Positions 6,823 to 13,758 of a stretch of DNA of 13,758 nucleotides are shown here, in pieces. The notes below the pieces were generated by a model that saw nothing but the letters and a program-made list of their open reading frames with translations, had not been told where the DNA came from and did no database searches. The DNA comes from Planctomicrobium piriforme (lineage in GTDB: Bacteria; Planctomycetota; Planctomycetia; Pirellulales; PNKZ01). The DNA lies in assembly GCA_945877965.1 (NCBI GenBank), contig CAMCTH010000048.1:1-13758 (forward strand). Direction: 5' to 3'. The first letter of the stretch is position 1, and every line of letters starts with the position of its first letter. The position numbers and the translations under genes were made by a program.

Positions 6823-8823
6823 ATGGCAAAGCAACGCGTGTTAATCGTCGGCGGCGGGTTGGCCGGTTTGGCTGCGGCTATGCAGTTAGCCGAGTCGGGC
6901 ACCGACGTCGATCTGATGAGTCTGACCCCCGTGAAGCGCTCGCACAGCGTCTGCGCACAAGGGGGCATCAACAGCGTTAACGAGCTCACCCGCCAACAAG
7001 GCGACAACGAGCACTTGCACTTCGACGACACGGTCTACGGCGGCGACTTCCTGCAGCATCAACCGCCGGTCAAAGAAATGACCGAGTGGGGACCGAAGAT
7101 CATCAACCTGATGGACCGCCTCGGCGTGCCGTTCAATCGCACGCCCGAAGGGTTCCGCGATCAACGTCGCTTCGGCGGCACGCTCTTCAAGCGGACCGCA
7201 TTCGCCGGCGCTACGACGGGCCAGCAACTCTTGTACGCCCTCGACGAACAAGTTCGCCGCTGGGAAACGGCCGGCAAGGTGAAGAAGTACGAGTTCTGGG
7301 ACTTCCTCGGCCCGATGCTCGACGAGAACGGCATCTGCCGCGGCGCGGTCGCGCAGGACCTCGTGACGATGGAGATCCGCACGTTCCCGGCCGATGCGGT
7401 CATCGTCGGCACCGGCGGTTGCGGACTCATCTTTGGTCGTTCGACCATGTCGATGGCCTGCACCGGCAGTGCGGCGGCCCGCTGCTTCCGCGTCGGTGCG
7501 AAGTACGGCAACGGCGAGTTCATCCAAGTCCATCCGACCGCCATCCCCGGAGCCGACAAGCTCCGCCTGATGAGCGAAAGCGCCCGCGGCGAAGGGGGTC
7601 GCGTGTGGGTGCCGCGCACGCCGCAAGACCCGCGCGATCCCAAAAGCATTCCCGAAGCCGAACGCTACTACTTCCTGGAAGAGCGTTATCCGAAGTACGG
7701 CAACCTCGTGCCGCGCGACATTGCGACCCGCGAAATTTTCAGCATCTGCACAGAAGACGGCCTGAGCGTCGAGAAGGACCGGCTCTGCGTTTATCTCGAT
7801 CTCACGCACCTGCCGAAGTCGGCGCACGACAAGCTCGGCGGCATCTTGGACATCTACGAGAAGTTCCAAGGGGTCGACCCGCGCGAAGTGCCGATGAAGA
7901 TTTTCCCCGCCGTCCACTACTCGATGGGCGGGCTGTGGGTCGACTACGAACGGACCCCGTCGGGCGGTCTCAAGCCCGGCTCGCCGAAGAACCAAGTCAC
8001 CAACATCCCGGGCCTCTACGCCATCGGCGAGTGCGACTATCAGTACCACGGCGCGAACCGCCTCGGTGCGAACTCGCTGCTGAGTTGCATCTTCAGCGGA
8101 CTCATCGTCGCGCCGGGCGTGCAGAATTGGATGAAGGCGATCCCCGGCGGACCGGCGGCCGACAAGCCGTCGTCGTTCTACGAAGCGGAACGCAAGAAAC
8201 ACCAAGCCGCGCACGACAAGCTGTTGCACCGCACCGGCGGCGGCGAGAACCCGTACTTGATTCACCAAGAGCTCGGCAACGTGATGACGAAGGCCGCGAC
8301 GGTCGTGCGCTACAACAACGTCCTCCGCGACGCTTACGCGACGGTCTGCGAACTCCAGCAGCGCGCCGAGAAGTGCTCGTTGTCCGACACCGGCAACTGG
8401 ACGAATCAGAACGTCGTCTTCACGAAGGCGCTGGTCGACATGTTCCCGCTGGCCCGCACGATCTTGAAGGGAGCCCTGCAGCGCGACGAATGCCGCGGCG
8501 CGCACTTCAAGCCCGAGTTCTCGCCGGCCGGCATCGACGCCTCCGCCTCGCCGACCGACCGTCGTCGCCTAGCCGAAGAGTGGTGCGATCGCTTCGAGTT
8601 GAACACCGCCAAGTGGTGCAAGAGCACGGTCGCGACGCTCGGCGCCGACGGCGAACCGCAGATCGCCTATGAAGACGTCGACACGAGCCTGATCACGCCG
8701 CGGCCGCGACTCTATGGTTTGGTCGGGGCCGAAGCGATCGAACAAGTTTGGAACGAACGCCAAGCCGCCAAGAAGAACGGTGCGGCGACGAACGGCAGCG
8801 CCGTCGCCGCGACCGCCAGTTAA
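6823..8823 (+). CDS. sdhA: Succinate dehydrogenase flavoprotein subunit
   Basis: The catalytic subunit of complex II oxidises succinate to fumarate using covalently bound FAD. It has 666 residues, of the Bacillus/Bacteroidetes-like type. The N-terminus holds the FAD dinucleotide-binding loop GGGLAG (10-15). H41 in RSHSVCAQGG is the expected covalent FAD attachment site. Substrate-site residues are visible at H237 (VHPTA), R255 in SESARGEGG (the proton-relay arginine) and H365 in VHYSMGG. Further FAD contacts lie in the GECDYQYHGANRLGANSLL region. The C-terminal capping/helical domain follows, ending in an Ala/Asn-rich tail. The ATG at 6823 sits directly before the FAD loop, so the start is firm. 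It is flanked by sdhC upstream and sdhB 104 nt downstream, with a palindrome filling the latter gap. Confidence 0.97.
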   Translation: MAKQRVLIVGGGLAGLAAAMQLAESGTDVDLMSLTPVKRSHSVCAQGGINSVNELTRQQGDNEHLHFDDTVYGGDFLQHQPPVKEMTEWGPKIINLMDRLGVPFNRTPEGFRDQRRFGGTLFKRTAFAGATTGQQLLYALDEQVRRWETAGKVKKYEFWDFLGPMLDENGICRGAVAQDLVTMEIRTFPADAVIVGTGGCGLIFGRSTMSMACTGSAAARCFRVGAKYGNGEFIQVHPTAIPGADKLRLMSESARGEGGRVWVPRTPQDPRDPKSIPEAERYYFLEERYPKYGNLVPRDIATREIFSICTEDGLSVEKDRLCVYLDLTHLPKSAHDKLGGILDIYEKFQGVDPREVPMKIFPAVHYSMGGLWVDYERTPSGGLKPGSPKNQVTNIPGLYAIGECDYQYHGANRLGANSLLSCIFSGLIVAPGVQNWMKAIPGGPAADKPSSFYEAERKKHQAAHDKLLHRTGGGENPYLIHQELGNVMTKAATVVRYNNVLRDAYATVCELQQRAEKCSLSDTGNWTNQNVVFTKALVDMFPLARTILKGALQRDECRGAHFKPEFSPAGIDASASPTDRRRLAEEWCDRFELNTAKWCKSTVATLGADGEPQIAYEDVDTSLITPRPRLYGLVGAEAIEQVWNERQAAKKNGAATNGSAVAATAS

Positions 8824-8833
8824 GCACCCCAGC

Positions 8834-8909
8834 ATTTAGCCGCGGGGCTCGACCCCGCGTGCAACCCGAGACGAAACAGAATCGCGGGGACGAGCCCCGC
8901 GGCTAAATA
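8834..8909. repeat. Palindromic element in the sdhA-sdhB gap
   Basis: Positions 8834-8851 (ATTTAGCCGCGGGGCTCG) are the exact reverse complement of 8891-8908. After one mismatch, CCCCGCG (8853-8859) pairs with CGCGGGG (8883-8889), giving a 26-nt arm and a 23-nt loop. The same element recurs at 9810-9904. It ends 18 nt before the sdhB start. Confidence 0.85.
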
Positions 8910-8927
8910 ATCGAAAGCTGAACTACG

Positions 8928-9803
8928 ATGATTCAAGCCGCTTCGCACGACGCTCCTTCGAGCCACGATCACGCCCCGCCGCCGGCGACGTTCACCGTTC
9001 GCGTGCTCCGCCAAGATGCGCCCGATCAACCCAGCTACTGGGAAAAGCACACGATCGTGCGCGAGAACGACATGAACGTCATCAGCGTGCTGCAACGCAT
9101 GGCGGCCCAGGCTGAAACGGCCGACGGCAACCCCGTGACGCCCGTCGCCTGGGATTGCAACTGCCTCGAAGAAGTTTGCGGCGCTTGCACGATGCTCATC
9201 AACGGCCGCACGCGGCAAGCCTGTTCGGCCCTGGTCGACAAGCTGCTGGTCGACAATCCCGAGGGGATCGAGCTTCGCCCGATGAGCAAGTTCCCGGTGC
9301 TCCGCGATCTCATGGTCTCGCGGGCGCGCCTGTTCCGCGCTTTGCAAAAGGCGAAGGCCTGGATTCCGGTCGACGGTTACTACGATCTCGGCTCGGGCCC
9401 CAAGCAATCGCCGGCCGATCAAGAGGTCGCCTATCCGCTCAGCGAGTGCATGAGCTGCGGCTGCTGCCTCGAGGCCTGCCCGCAGTACACGAAGATCGAA
9501 CTCACGAAGCGCGACGGCGAGACCGACGCCGAGTTCAAGGCCCGCGAAACCTCGGCCTACGACGGCGCGTTCATCGGGGCCCACGCCATCAGCCAAGTGA
9601 TGCTCTTCAACACGCACCCGACCGGCAAGATGAACGCCGGCGAACGGCTCGACGCCCTGACGGCCGAGGGAGGCATCCAGGTCTGCGGCAACGCGCAGAA
9701 TTGCGTCGCCGTCTGCCCGAAGCATATCCCGCTGACGACGTCGATCGCCCGCGCCGGCCGCGCTACGACGCTGCACTCGCTCAAGAAGTTCTTCGACCTG
9801 TAA
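8928..9803 (+). CDS. sdhB: Succinate dehydrogenase iron-sulfur subunit
   Basis: The electron-transfer subunit of complex II, linking SdhA flavin to SdhC hemes and quinone. It has 291 residues, longer than typical (~240-255) because of an N-terminal His/Pro/Ala-rich stretch of about 20 residues and internal loops. The [2Fe-2S] ligands are C79, C84, C87 and C99 (CLEEVCGAC then C, the standard spacing). The [4Fe-4S] motif is C174-C177-C180-C184-P (CMSCGCCLEACP). The [3Fe-4S] motif uses C253, C259 and C263-P (CGNAQNCVAVCP). All cluster ligands are present, so the protein should be functional. Translation starts at ATG 8928, just behind a palindromic element, with only a weak AAAGCTG ahead. A second copy of that element follows the stop. 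Confidence 0.97.
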   Translation: MIQAASHDAPSSHDHAPPPATFTVRVLRQDAPDQPSYWEKHTIVRENDMNVISVLQRMAAQAETADGNPVTPVAWDCNCLEEVCGACTMLINGRTRQACSALVDKLLVDNPEGIELRPMSKFPVLRDLMVSRARLFRALQKAKAWIPVDGYYDLGSGPKQSPADQEVAYPLSECMSCGCCLEACPQYTKIELTKRDGETDAEFKARETSAYDGAFIGAHAISQVMLFNTHPTGKMNAGERLDALTAEGGIQVCGNAQNCVAVCPKHIPLTTSIARAGRATTLHSLKKFFDL

Positions 9804-9809
9804 ACGATT

Positions 9810-9904
9810 TATTTAGCCGCGGGGCTCGTCCTCGCGTGCTGCCCGCGTCGATTCATCGACGCCACCACGTTCGGACTCGCGGGGACAAGCCCCGCGGCTA
9901 AATA
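9810..9904. repeat. Second copy of the sdh palindromic element, abutting the phosphatase start
   Basis: Positions 9810-9836 (TATTTAGCCGCGGGGCTCG then TCCTCGCG) pair with 9878-9904 over 27 nt with two mismatches, around a 41-nt loop. The arms are near-identical to those at 8834-8909, while the loop differs. It starts 6 nt after the sdhB stop and ends 3 nt before the ATG at 9908, so it may terminate or process the sdh transcript and also covers the ribosome-binding region of the next gene. Confidence 0.85.
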
Positions 9905-9907
9905 AGA

Positions 9908-10606
9908 ATGCGAATTCTGGCGATCGGCGACATCCACGGCTACCGCACGGCTCTGGATGCGCTGCTCGAAGCGGTCGCCCCGACCGAGTCCGACTGGATC
10001 ATCTGCGTCGGCGACTACGTCGATCGCGGTCCCGACTCGCGCGGCGTGCTCGACCGCCTGCTCGAACTCCAAAAGACCGGGCAACTCATTGCCTTGCGCG
10101 GCAATCACGAAGAGATGATGATGACCTCGCGCGAAGAGCCCGGACTGCTGCCGATGTGGCTCATGAACGGCGGCGAGCAGACGCTCGAGTCGTACGCGCA
10201 GCCGGGTCGACAAGGGACGCTCGACGACGTCCCGCGGTCGCACTGGAATTTTCTCGATCACGTCTGCACCGACTACTTCGAGACCGAACATCACCTGTTC
10301 GTCCATGCCGACGCCTTGCCGAAAGTGCCGCTCGCGGCCCAGCCGTCGCAAGTGCTGCGGTGGCAGAAGCTGCAGCCGCATCCGGCCCACTACTCGGGCA
10401 AGACGATGATCTGCGGCCACACGGTGCAAGGCTCCGGCGAGCCGCTCGACCTGGGCTTCGCCATTTGCATCGACACGGGCATTTACCTCCCCGACGGCAA
10501 GCTCACGTGCCTCGACGTCGAAAGCGGCGAATACTGGCAAAGCACGGCCACGGGTGAAATCAACACGGGCCGCATCAGCCCGCGAGCCGACGAAGACGCG
10601 CGCTAG
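9908..10606 (+). CDS. PPP-family metallophosphoesterase (serine/threonine phosphatase-like)
   Basis: A 232-residue calcineurin-like phosphoesterase of the bacterial PPP type, related to phage lambda phosphatase and PrpA/PrpB. Dimetal-centre motifs are in order: GDIHG (D8, H10), GDYVDRGPDS (D36), GNHE (N66, H67), a later LFVHA histidine and GHT (H171). Such enzymes remove phosphate from Ser/Thr/Tyr or small phosphoesters in the cytoplasm; the substrate cannot be deduced. The start is fixed at ATG 9908 because the first motif begins at residue 7. No normal Shine-Dalgarno precedes it: the arm of a palindrome ends 3 nt upstream. It may be co-transcribed with sdhB by read-through or depend on a promoter inside the palindrome loop. 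Confidence 0.9.
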   Translation: MRILAIGDIHGYRTALDALLEAVAPTESDWIICVGDYVDRGPDSRGVLDRLLELQKTGQLIALRGNHEEMMMTSREEPGLLPMWLMNGGEQTLESYAQPGRQGTLDDVPRSHWNFLDHVCTDYFETEHHLFVHADALPKVPLAAQPSQVLRWQKLQPHPAHYSGKTMICGHTVQGSGEPLDLGFAICIDTGIYLPDGKLTCLDVESGEYWQSTATGEINTGRISPRADEDAR

Positions 10607-10645
10607 TCGCGTCATCGTCGCTATGAGCGGCCGGCGTAGTGTCTT

Positions 10646-10725
10646 TCCGAGCCGCGCACGTCAGTAAGCGGTGTTTGCTTGCAGCGCGGAAGAGAAGAAC
10701 CGCTTACTGATGTGCGCGGCTCGGA
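10646..10725. repeat. Palindrome between convergent genes, probable bidirectional terminator
   Basis: Positions 10646-10672 (starting TCCGAGCCGCGCACGTCAG) pair with 10699-10725 over 27 bp with one mismatch, with a 26-nt loop. It lies between the stop of the phosphatase gene (10606) and the stop of lipA (10738), where a structure can end transcripts from both sides. No T-run follows, so it may act by blocking RNA decay rather than as an intrinsic terminator. Confidence 0.75.
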
Positions 10726-10737
10726 CCAAACGGTCGA

Positions 10738-11667
10738 TTAGTGCTCGGCCATCTCGCGAGCATGATAACTGCTGCGGACGAACGGGCCGCTGCTGACGCT
10801 CGCGAAGCCCATCGCCTTGGCCGCCGCGCCGAGTTCGACGAACTCTTCCGGCGTCACGTAGCGGACGACCGGCAAGTGCTCGGGCGTCGGCTGCAAATAC
10901 TGGCCGAGCGTCAGCATGTCGACGCCCGCCTCGATCAGATCGGCCAAAACATCCAGCAGTTCTTCGCGCGTCTCGCCCAGGCCCAGCATCAGCCCGCTCT
11001 TGGTCTTGATCGCCGGGTTCAATTCCTTCACGCGACGCAGCAGCGCGAGCGTCCAGCGGTAATCGCTCTTGCGGCCGCGCACCTCGCGATAGAGTCGCGG
11101 GACCGTCTCGGTGTTGTGGTTGAATACTTCCGGAGCGGCCTCGACGACGCGCTCGACGGCTCCCGGCTTGCCGAGGAAATCGGGCGTCAAAACTTCGACG
11201 GCCGCGCCGGTCTTCGCACGAACCGCGAGGACCGATTGATAGAAATGCTCCGCCCCGCCGTCGGGCAGGTCGTCGCGCGTCACGCTGGTGATGACGACGT
11301 GCTTCAGCCCCAATCGGAGCGACGCCTCGGCCACGCGATCCGGTTCGTCGGCTTCGAGCGGCTGCGTCTTCCCTTTGTCAACCGAGCAGAAGCCGCAGGG
11401 CCGGGTACAGACGCTCCCCAAGATCATGAACGTCGCGGTGTTTTGCGAGTAGCACTCCATTCGGTTGGGGCACTTCGCTTCTTCGCAGACGGTCGTCAAC
11501 CGCAACTCTTCGAGCAAGCGGTCGGTGAAGTGGTTGGCGTTCCCCTTCGGCACATTCTTCTTCAGCCACTTCGGCAAACGACGATCGGACCAAACGTCGC
11601 CGCCGGCGCCGCCGCCGCACGTTCCAGACTTGTTCGGCTCGACGATCGGCAGATTCAACAGATTCAT
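10738..11667 (-). CDS. lipA: Lipoyl synthase
   Basis: This radical-SAM enzyme inserts two sulfur atoms at C6 and C8 of protein-bound octanoyl groups, the last step of lipoate synthesis for pyruvate and 2-oxoglutarate dehydrogenases and the glycine cleavage system. With the ATG at 11667 it has 309 residues, the normal family length. The auxiliary, sacrificed [4Fe-4S] cluster ligands are C61, C66 and C72 (CEEAKCPNRMEC). The radical-SAM ligands are C87, C91 and C94 (CTRPCGFC). The C-terminal RSSYHA carries the conserved serine (S300) that binds the auxiliary cluster. Other family landmarks are TSVTRDDLPDGGA and LGLGET. A GTG 12 nt upstream (11679) is an alternative start; neither has a clear Shine-Dalgarno. 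A Gly-rich CGGGAGG stretch near the N-terminus is a local peculiarity. It follows the PEP-CTERM gene after a gap of 76-88 nt on the same strand. Confidence 0.97.
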   Translation of the reverse strand: MNLLNLPIVEPNKSGTCGGGAGGDVWSDRRLPKWLKKNVPKGNANHFTDRLLEELRLTTVCEEAKCPNRMECYSQNTATFMILGSVCTRPCGFCSVDKGKTQPLEADEPDRVAEASLRLGLKHVVITSVTRDDLPDGGAEHFYQSVLAVRAKTGAAVEVLTPDFLGKPGAVERVVEAAPEVFNHNTETVPRLYREVRGRKSDYRWTLALLRRVKELNPAIKTKSGLMLGLGETREELLDVLADLIEAGVDMLTLGQYLQPTPEHLPVVRYVTPEEFVELGAAAKAMGFASVSSGPFVRSSYHAREMAEH

Positions 11668-11755
11668 GGTGCGGTTCACGGAGGGAGGAAATTCGGCGTG
11701 GTTCTATGATACCCGCCGCTCCCGGCCGTCGTCGACCCGCCGCCGAACTCGGCGA

Positions 11756-12517
11756 TTAGCGGGCCGTTTCCGCGGTCGTCGCCGACTTCTCACTCCGGCG
11801 TCGCCGCCAGGCTCGGCCGCCGAACATGCCGGCCGCCCCCAGACCGCACAGCGTCATCGTCCCCGGTTCGGGGACGGCGGTGAAAGTGCCGTCGAGAGAG
11901 AGGTCGTTGCCGGCCAGTCGCCCGAAGGCAAAGGTTCCACTCGATCCCGCGCTCGCTCCGAGGAGTCGAAAGGTGACGTCGGTCCCGGCGGCGATGTTTT
12001 GCAAACTCGTGATCCCGCTGAGCAAAACGTCGTTCATATTCGTGCCGGTCGATGCCGAACTGGTATAAATAATATTCGTGCCGATGTCGAAGAACGATCC
12101 CCCGAGGCTGTACTGCCATAAGAAGGTGCTCGGCCCGTTGCCGCTGCGTCGAAAGTTGGCATCGAGTGTGGAGAGGGAAAGTAAATAGTTGTCGGGCACC
12201 GTAAAACCAAACTCGAAATACTCGCCATTGGCCGTCGCATTCCCCACCGTTCCGCCGTTCGTCCAGGAGTCCGACGAGAAGGCATTGGCCAGAGCCGACG
12301 CCGTCAAACCGCTGCCGCGTGTGACGGCGACCGGAGAGCCGAGTAGGTTCGTCGTTGCATTGACGCTGACTTCGCTCCCGGTGTTGCCGTTGAATTCCCA
12401 ACCCAAAATGAGATCGGCCGAAGCGCGCGGAAGCGAACAACTCAGCGCCGCGACGGCGAGGAGAACGCCCCGCACAACGAAGCGATGCCGCATGGGTTGA
12501 GGAAGCCGAATATGCAT
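11756..12517 (-). CDS. PEP-CTERM sorted exported protein
   Basis: A secreted protein expected to be processed by the exosortase system and anchored or released at the cell surface. With the ATG at 12517 it has 253 residues. The N-terminal signal peptide reads RHRFVVRGVLLAVAALSCSL then PRASA, with cleavage likely after ASA. The C-terminus is a canonical sorting signal: VPEP (PEP at 216-218), a hydrophobic helix TMTLCGLGAAGMFGG, then an arginine cluster RAWRRRR. The mature region is Ser/Thr/Gly/Asn-rich and beta-like (GWEFNGNTG, TRGSGLTAS, then ANAFSS), a pattern I associate with planctomycete PEP-CTERM proteins of unknown function. ATGs at 12571 and 12493 are alternative starts; the later two give the better signal peptide. 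It is unrelated in function to its neighbours lipA and lipB, although on the same strand between them. Confidence 0.85.
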   Translation of the reverse strand: MHIRLPQPMRHRFVVRGVLLAVAALSCSLPRASADLILGWEFNGNTGSEVSVNATTNLLGSPVAVTRGSGLTASALANAFSSDSWTNGGTVGNATANGEYFEFGFTVPDNYLLSLSTLDANFRRSGNGPSTFLWQYSLGGSFFDIGTNIIYTSSASTGTNMNDVLLSGITSLQNIAAGTDVTFRLLGASAGSSGTFAFGRLAGNDLSLDGTFTAVPEPGTMTLCGLGAAGMFGGRAWRRRRSEKSATTAETAR

Positions 12518-12687
12518 AGCCGTGAATCGCGCGCGAGGATCGATGGCGGCCGACGGATGTCGGTCGTGCATTCAGATTAGTCCGTCGCGCAACGGCAACC
12601 ACCGCGCCGCCCGATTTCAAACCGGTATCTTGCGCGTTCCTCACATCGCCGCTTCGGATCACCCCAATGAGGAGGGATCGCGGGGCG

Positions 12688-13446
12688 CTAGTCGCGCTCC
12701 ACCGCACCCGGTGCGGGGGACAAGTAGTGCGGCAAGTTTGGATGCCCCGTGTGAAGGTGAAAGCGCTCACAGCCCAACGCGTGCGACATGCGTTCAAGCC
12801 AACTCCGTCGCACCGTCGGCATCCGCACGGGCCGTCGCATTTCGGCCGCCAACGACGTCGGCTCGCCGCGTCCTCGGGAGTCCTGTCCATGAAAGTCGCG
12901 GCCTTCGGGATCGCTCGCCGCCAGATGCAACAACCGCTCGGGCGGAGCGACGTTCAAATAGCCGCCGAAATAACTGACCCCACGACGGACGGCCGTCCCA
13001 ACGAACGCGACCTGCCCGCCGCGACCCCACAGACCCAATCGTTCGGGCCGCGCGACCGGCGTGAAATGGATCTCCGCGGCCGTCGCCTCCAGCGCCCTCT
13101 GCCAGCATTCCAAGAACGCGCCGACCGTCAGGCCGAAACGTTCGAGCGGCACGATCGCGTAGAGGGCGAGTTGCCCCGGCGCGTGGACGATCGCACCGCC
13201 GCCCCGATTCACCCACTGCACGGCCAAGCCGCGCCGCGCGAGTTCTTCGTCGTCGGCCCGCACGTGGAGTCGCGAACCCTGTCGGCCGATCGTGATCAAC
13301 GGGGGATGCTCGCACAGCAGCAACGTCGCGCGCGCCTCGCGCTCACCGGCTGTTTCGTAAGCGAGCCGCTGTTGCAGTTCGTGCACTTGGTCGAACGGTA
13401 AAGTGCCGAGCAAGTGACCGTGGATCGAACGTACGTCGCGATTCAT
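12688..13446 (-). CDS. lipB: LipB-type lipoyl(octanoyl)transferase, atypical active site
   Basis: In the family, this enzyme moves octanoate from acyl carrier protein to the lipoyl domain lysine, feeding LipA, whose gene lies nearby on the same strand. It has 252 residues. Recognisable motifs are HPPLITIGRQG (47-57), NRGGGAIVHAPGQLALY (80-96; family pattern RGGxxTxHxxGQ) and VSYFGGYLNV (157-166). The canonical catalytic pair, a Lys in the KI(A/G)xxG motif and a Cys a short distance after LNV, is not seen. The equivalent Lys position reads GGQVAFVG (Q145), and the region after LNV reads RLLHLAASDP with no Cys. The only nearby Cys, C45, belongs to the LLCEHPP segment. Either this subgroup uses another nucleophile or my alignment misses it. 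The start is ATG 13446 with a weak GGTGG upstream. It is divergent from smpB. Confidence 0.88.
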   Translation of the reverse strand: MNRDVRSIHGHLLGTLPFDQVHELQQRLAYETAGEREARATLLLCEHPPLITIGRQGSRLHVRADDEELARRGLAVQWVNRGGGAIVHAPGQLALYAIVPLERFGLTVGAFLECWQRALEATAAEIHFTPVARPERLGLWGRGGQVAFVGTAVRRGVSYFGGYLNVAPPERLLHLAASDPEGRDFHGQDSRGRGEPTSLAAEMRRPVRMPTVRRSWLERMSHALGCERFHLHTGHPNLPHYLSPAPGAVERD

Positions 13447-13568
13447 GCAGCCACCGGCGTGAGAAGTACGGGTAGTTCGGCGGCTCGGATGCGATATGAT
13501 AGGAATACGTTCAACCCCGGCGTGCGACGCCGAGCGTCACTCTATCAATCCTCTTTGCCCGCGAACAG
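13447..13568. promoter_or_regulatory. Divergent intergenic region between lipB and smpB
   Basis: These 122 bases separate two divergent start codons and should hold both promoters. A TATGAT at 13493-13498 on the plus strand resembles a -10 box for smpB, but I find no good -35 at the right distance. I see no clear minus-strand promoter. Confidence 0.3.
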
Positions 13569-13758
13569 ATGAGCGCCAAGCGCCCCGCTAAACCTGAGAA
13601 GCGCGACGACGAAAACGAACGGGTCGTCGCGCAAAATCGCAGCGCGCGGCACGAGTACGACATCATCGACACGATCGAGTGCGGCATGGTGCTGGTCGGC
13701 AGCGAAGTGAAGTCGCTCCGCAACGGCAAGGTGACGCTCGATGAAGCGTACGGCCGCG
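13569..13758 (+). CDS. smpB: SsrA-binding protein SmpB, N-terminal part (runs off right edge)
   Basis: The first 63 codons of SmpB, the partner of tmRNA in trans-translation, which rescues stalled ribosomes and tags incomplete proteins. After a charged leader (AKRPAKPEKRDDENER), the conserved core begins: NRSARHEYDIIDTIECGMVL followed by VGSEVKSLRNGKVTLDEAYG. The GSEVKSLRNG segment is the hallmark of the family's OB-fold start. ATG 13569 is the only ATG that gives a sensible leader; no strong Shine-Dalgarno is visible. The frame is open to the window end, so the remaining ~95-100 residues lie outside. No ssrA (tmRNA) gene is visible in the window. Confidence 0.93.
   Translation, partial: MSAKRPAKPEKRDDENERVVAQNRSARHEYDIIDTIECGMVLVGSEVKSLRNGKVTLDEAYGR

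Noticed and set aside
6886..8505. A 539-codon minus-strand open frame opposite sdhA, and a 528-codon plus-strand frame inside it
   Set aside because: Long shadow frames are expected in GC-rich genes. Their composition is Arg/Ala/His/Val-biased without motifs, while sdhA explains the stretch completely.
8820..11709. Long opposite-strand frames over sdhB, the phosphatase gene and lipA
   Set aside because: Each lies antisense to a gene with intact catalytic motifs and has no recognisable domain of its own.

Overview
The window looks like the chromosome of a planctomycete, probably Pirellulales-like. It has high GC, a PEP-CTERM exported protein, a neutral ceramidase-like fragment, a Bacillus-type (cytochrome b558) succinate dehydrogenase operon with a GTG start, and many long intergenic palindromes. 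This placement is inferred from gene content; no rRNA is present.

Layout. Positions 1-540 hold the 3' end of an alpha/beta-hydrolase gene (+) facing the surviving 3' third of a ceramidase-like gene (-). The ceramidase stops matching its family at about 540, exactly where a 44-bp imperfect inverted repeat begins (541-584 / 769-812). Positions 813-1289 are non-coding as far as I can see. Positions 1290-4374 hold three tightly packed genes of unknown function (an HTH protein, a protein with a possible TOPRIM-like core, and a small basic/charged protein), followed by a strong rho-independent terminator (4416-4479). Base composition is less GC-biased here than in the housekeeping genes. Four copies of a ~20-nt repeat at 4465-4594 look like the end of a lost insertion sequence. 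I read 541-4600 as an accessory block, and the three-gene cassette is the best candidate for an undescribed system.

The conserved core follows. It starts with a single-domain response regulator (-, 4944-5351), divergent from sdhC-sdhA-sdhB (+, 5872-9803), which encode membrane-bound succinate dehydrogenase/fumarate reductase (complex II). Next is a PPP-family metallophosphatase (+, 9908-10606). After it, on the minus strand, lie lipB, a PEP-CTERM protein gene and lipA. lipB and lipA act in sequence in lipoate synthesis: octanoyl transfer, then sulfur insertion. The 5' end of smpB (+) runs off the right edge.

The core is punctuated by palindromes with 25-27-bp arms. Every sdh gene is followed by a structure starting ATTTAGCCGCG, and two of these are copies of the same element. 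One abuts the start codon of the phosphatase gene so closely that it must overlap the ribosome-binding region.
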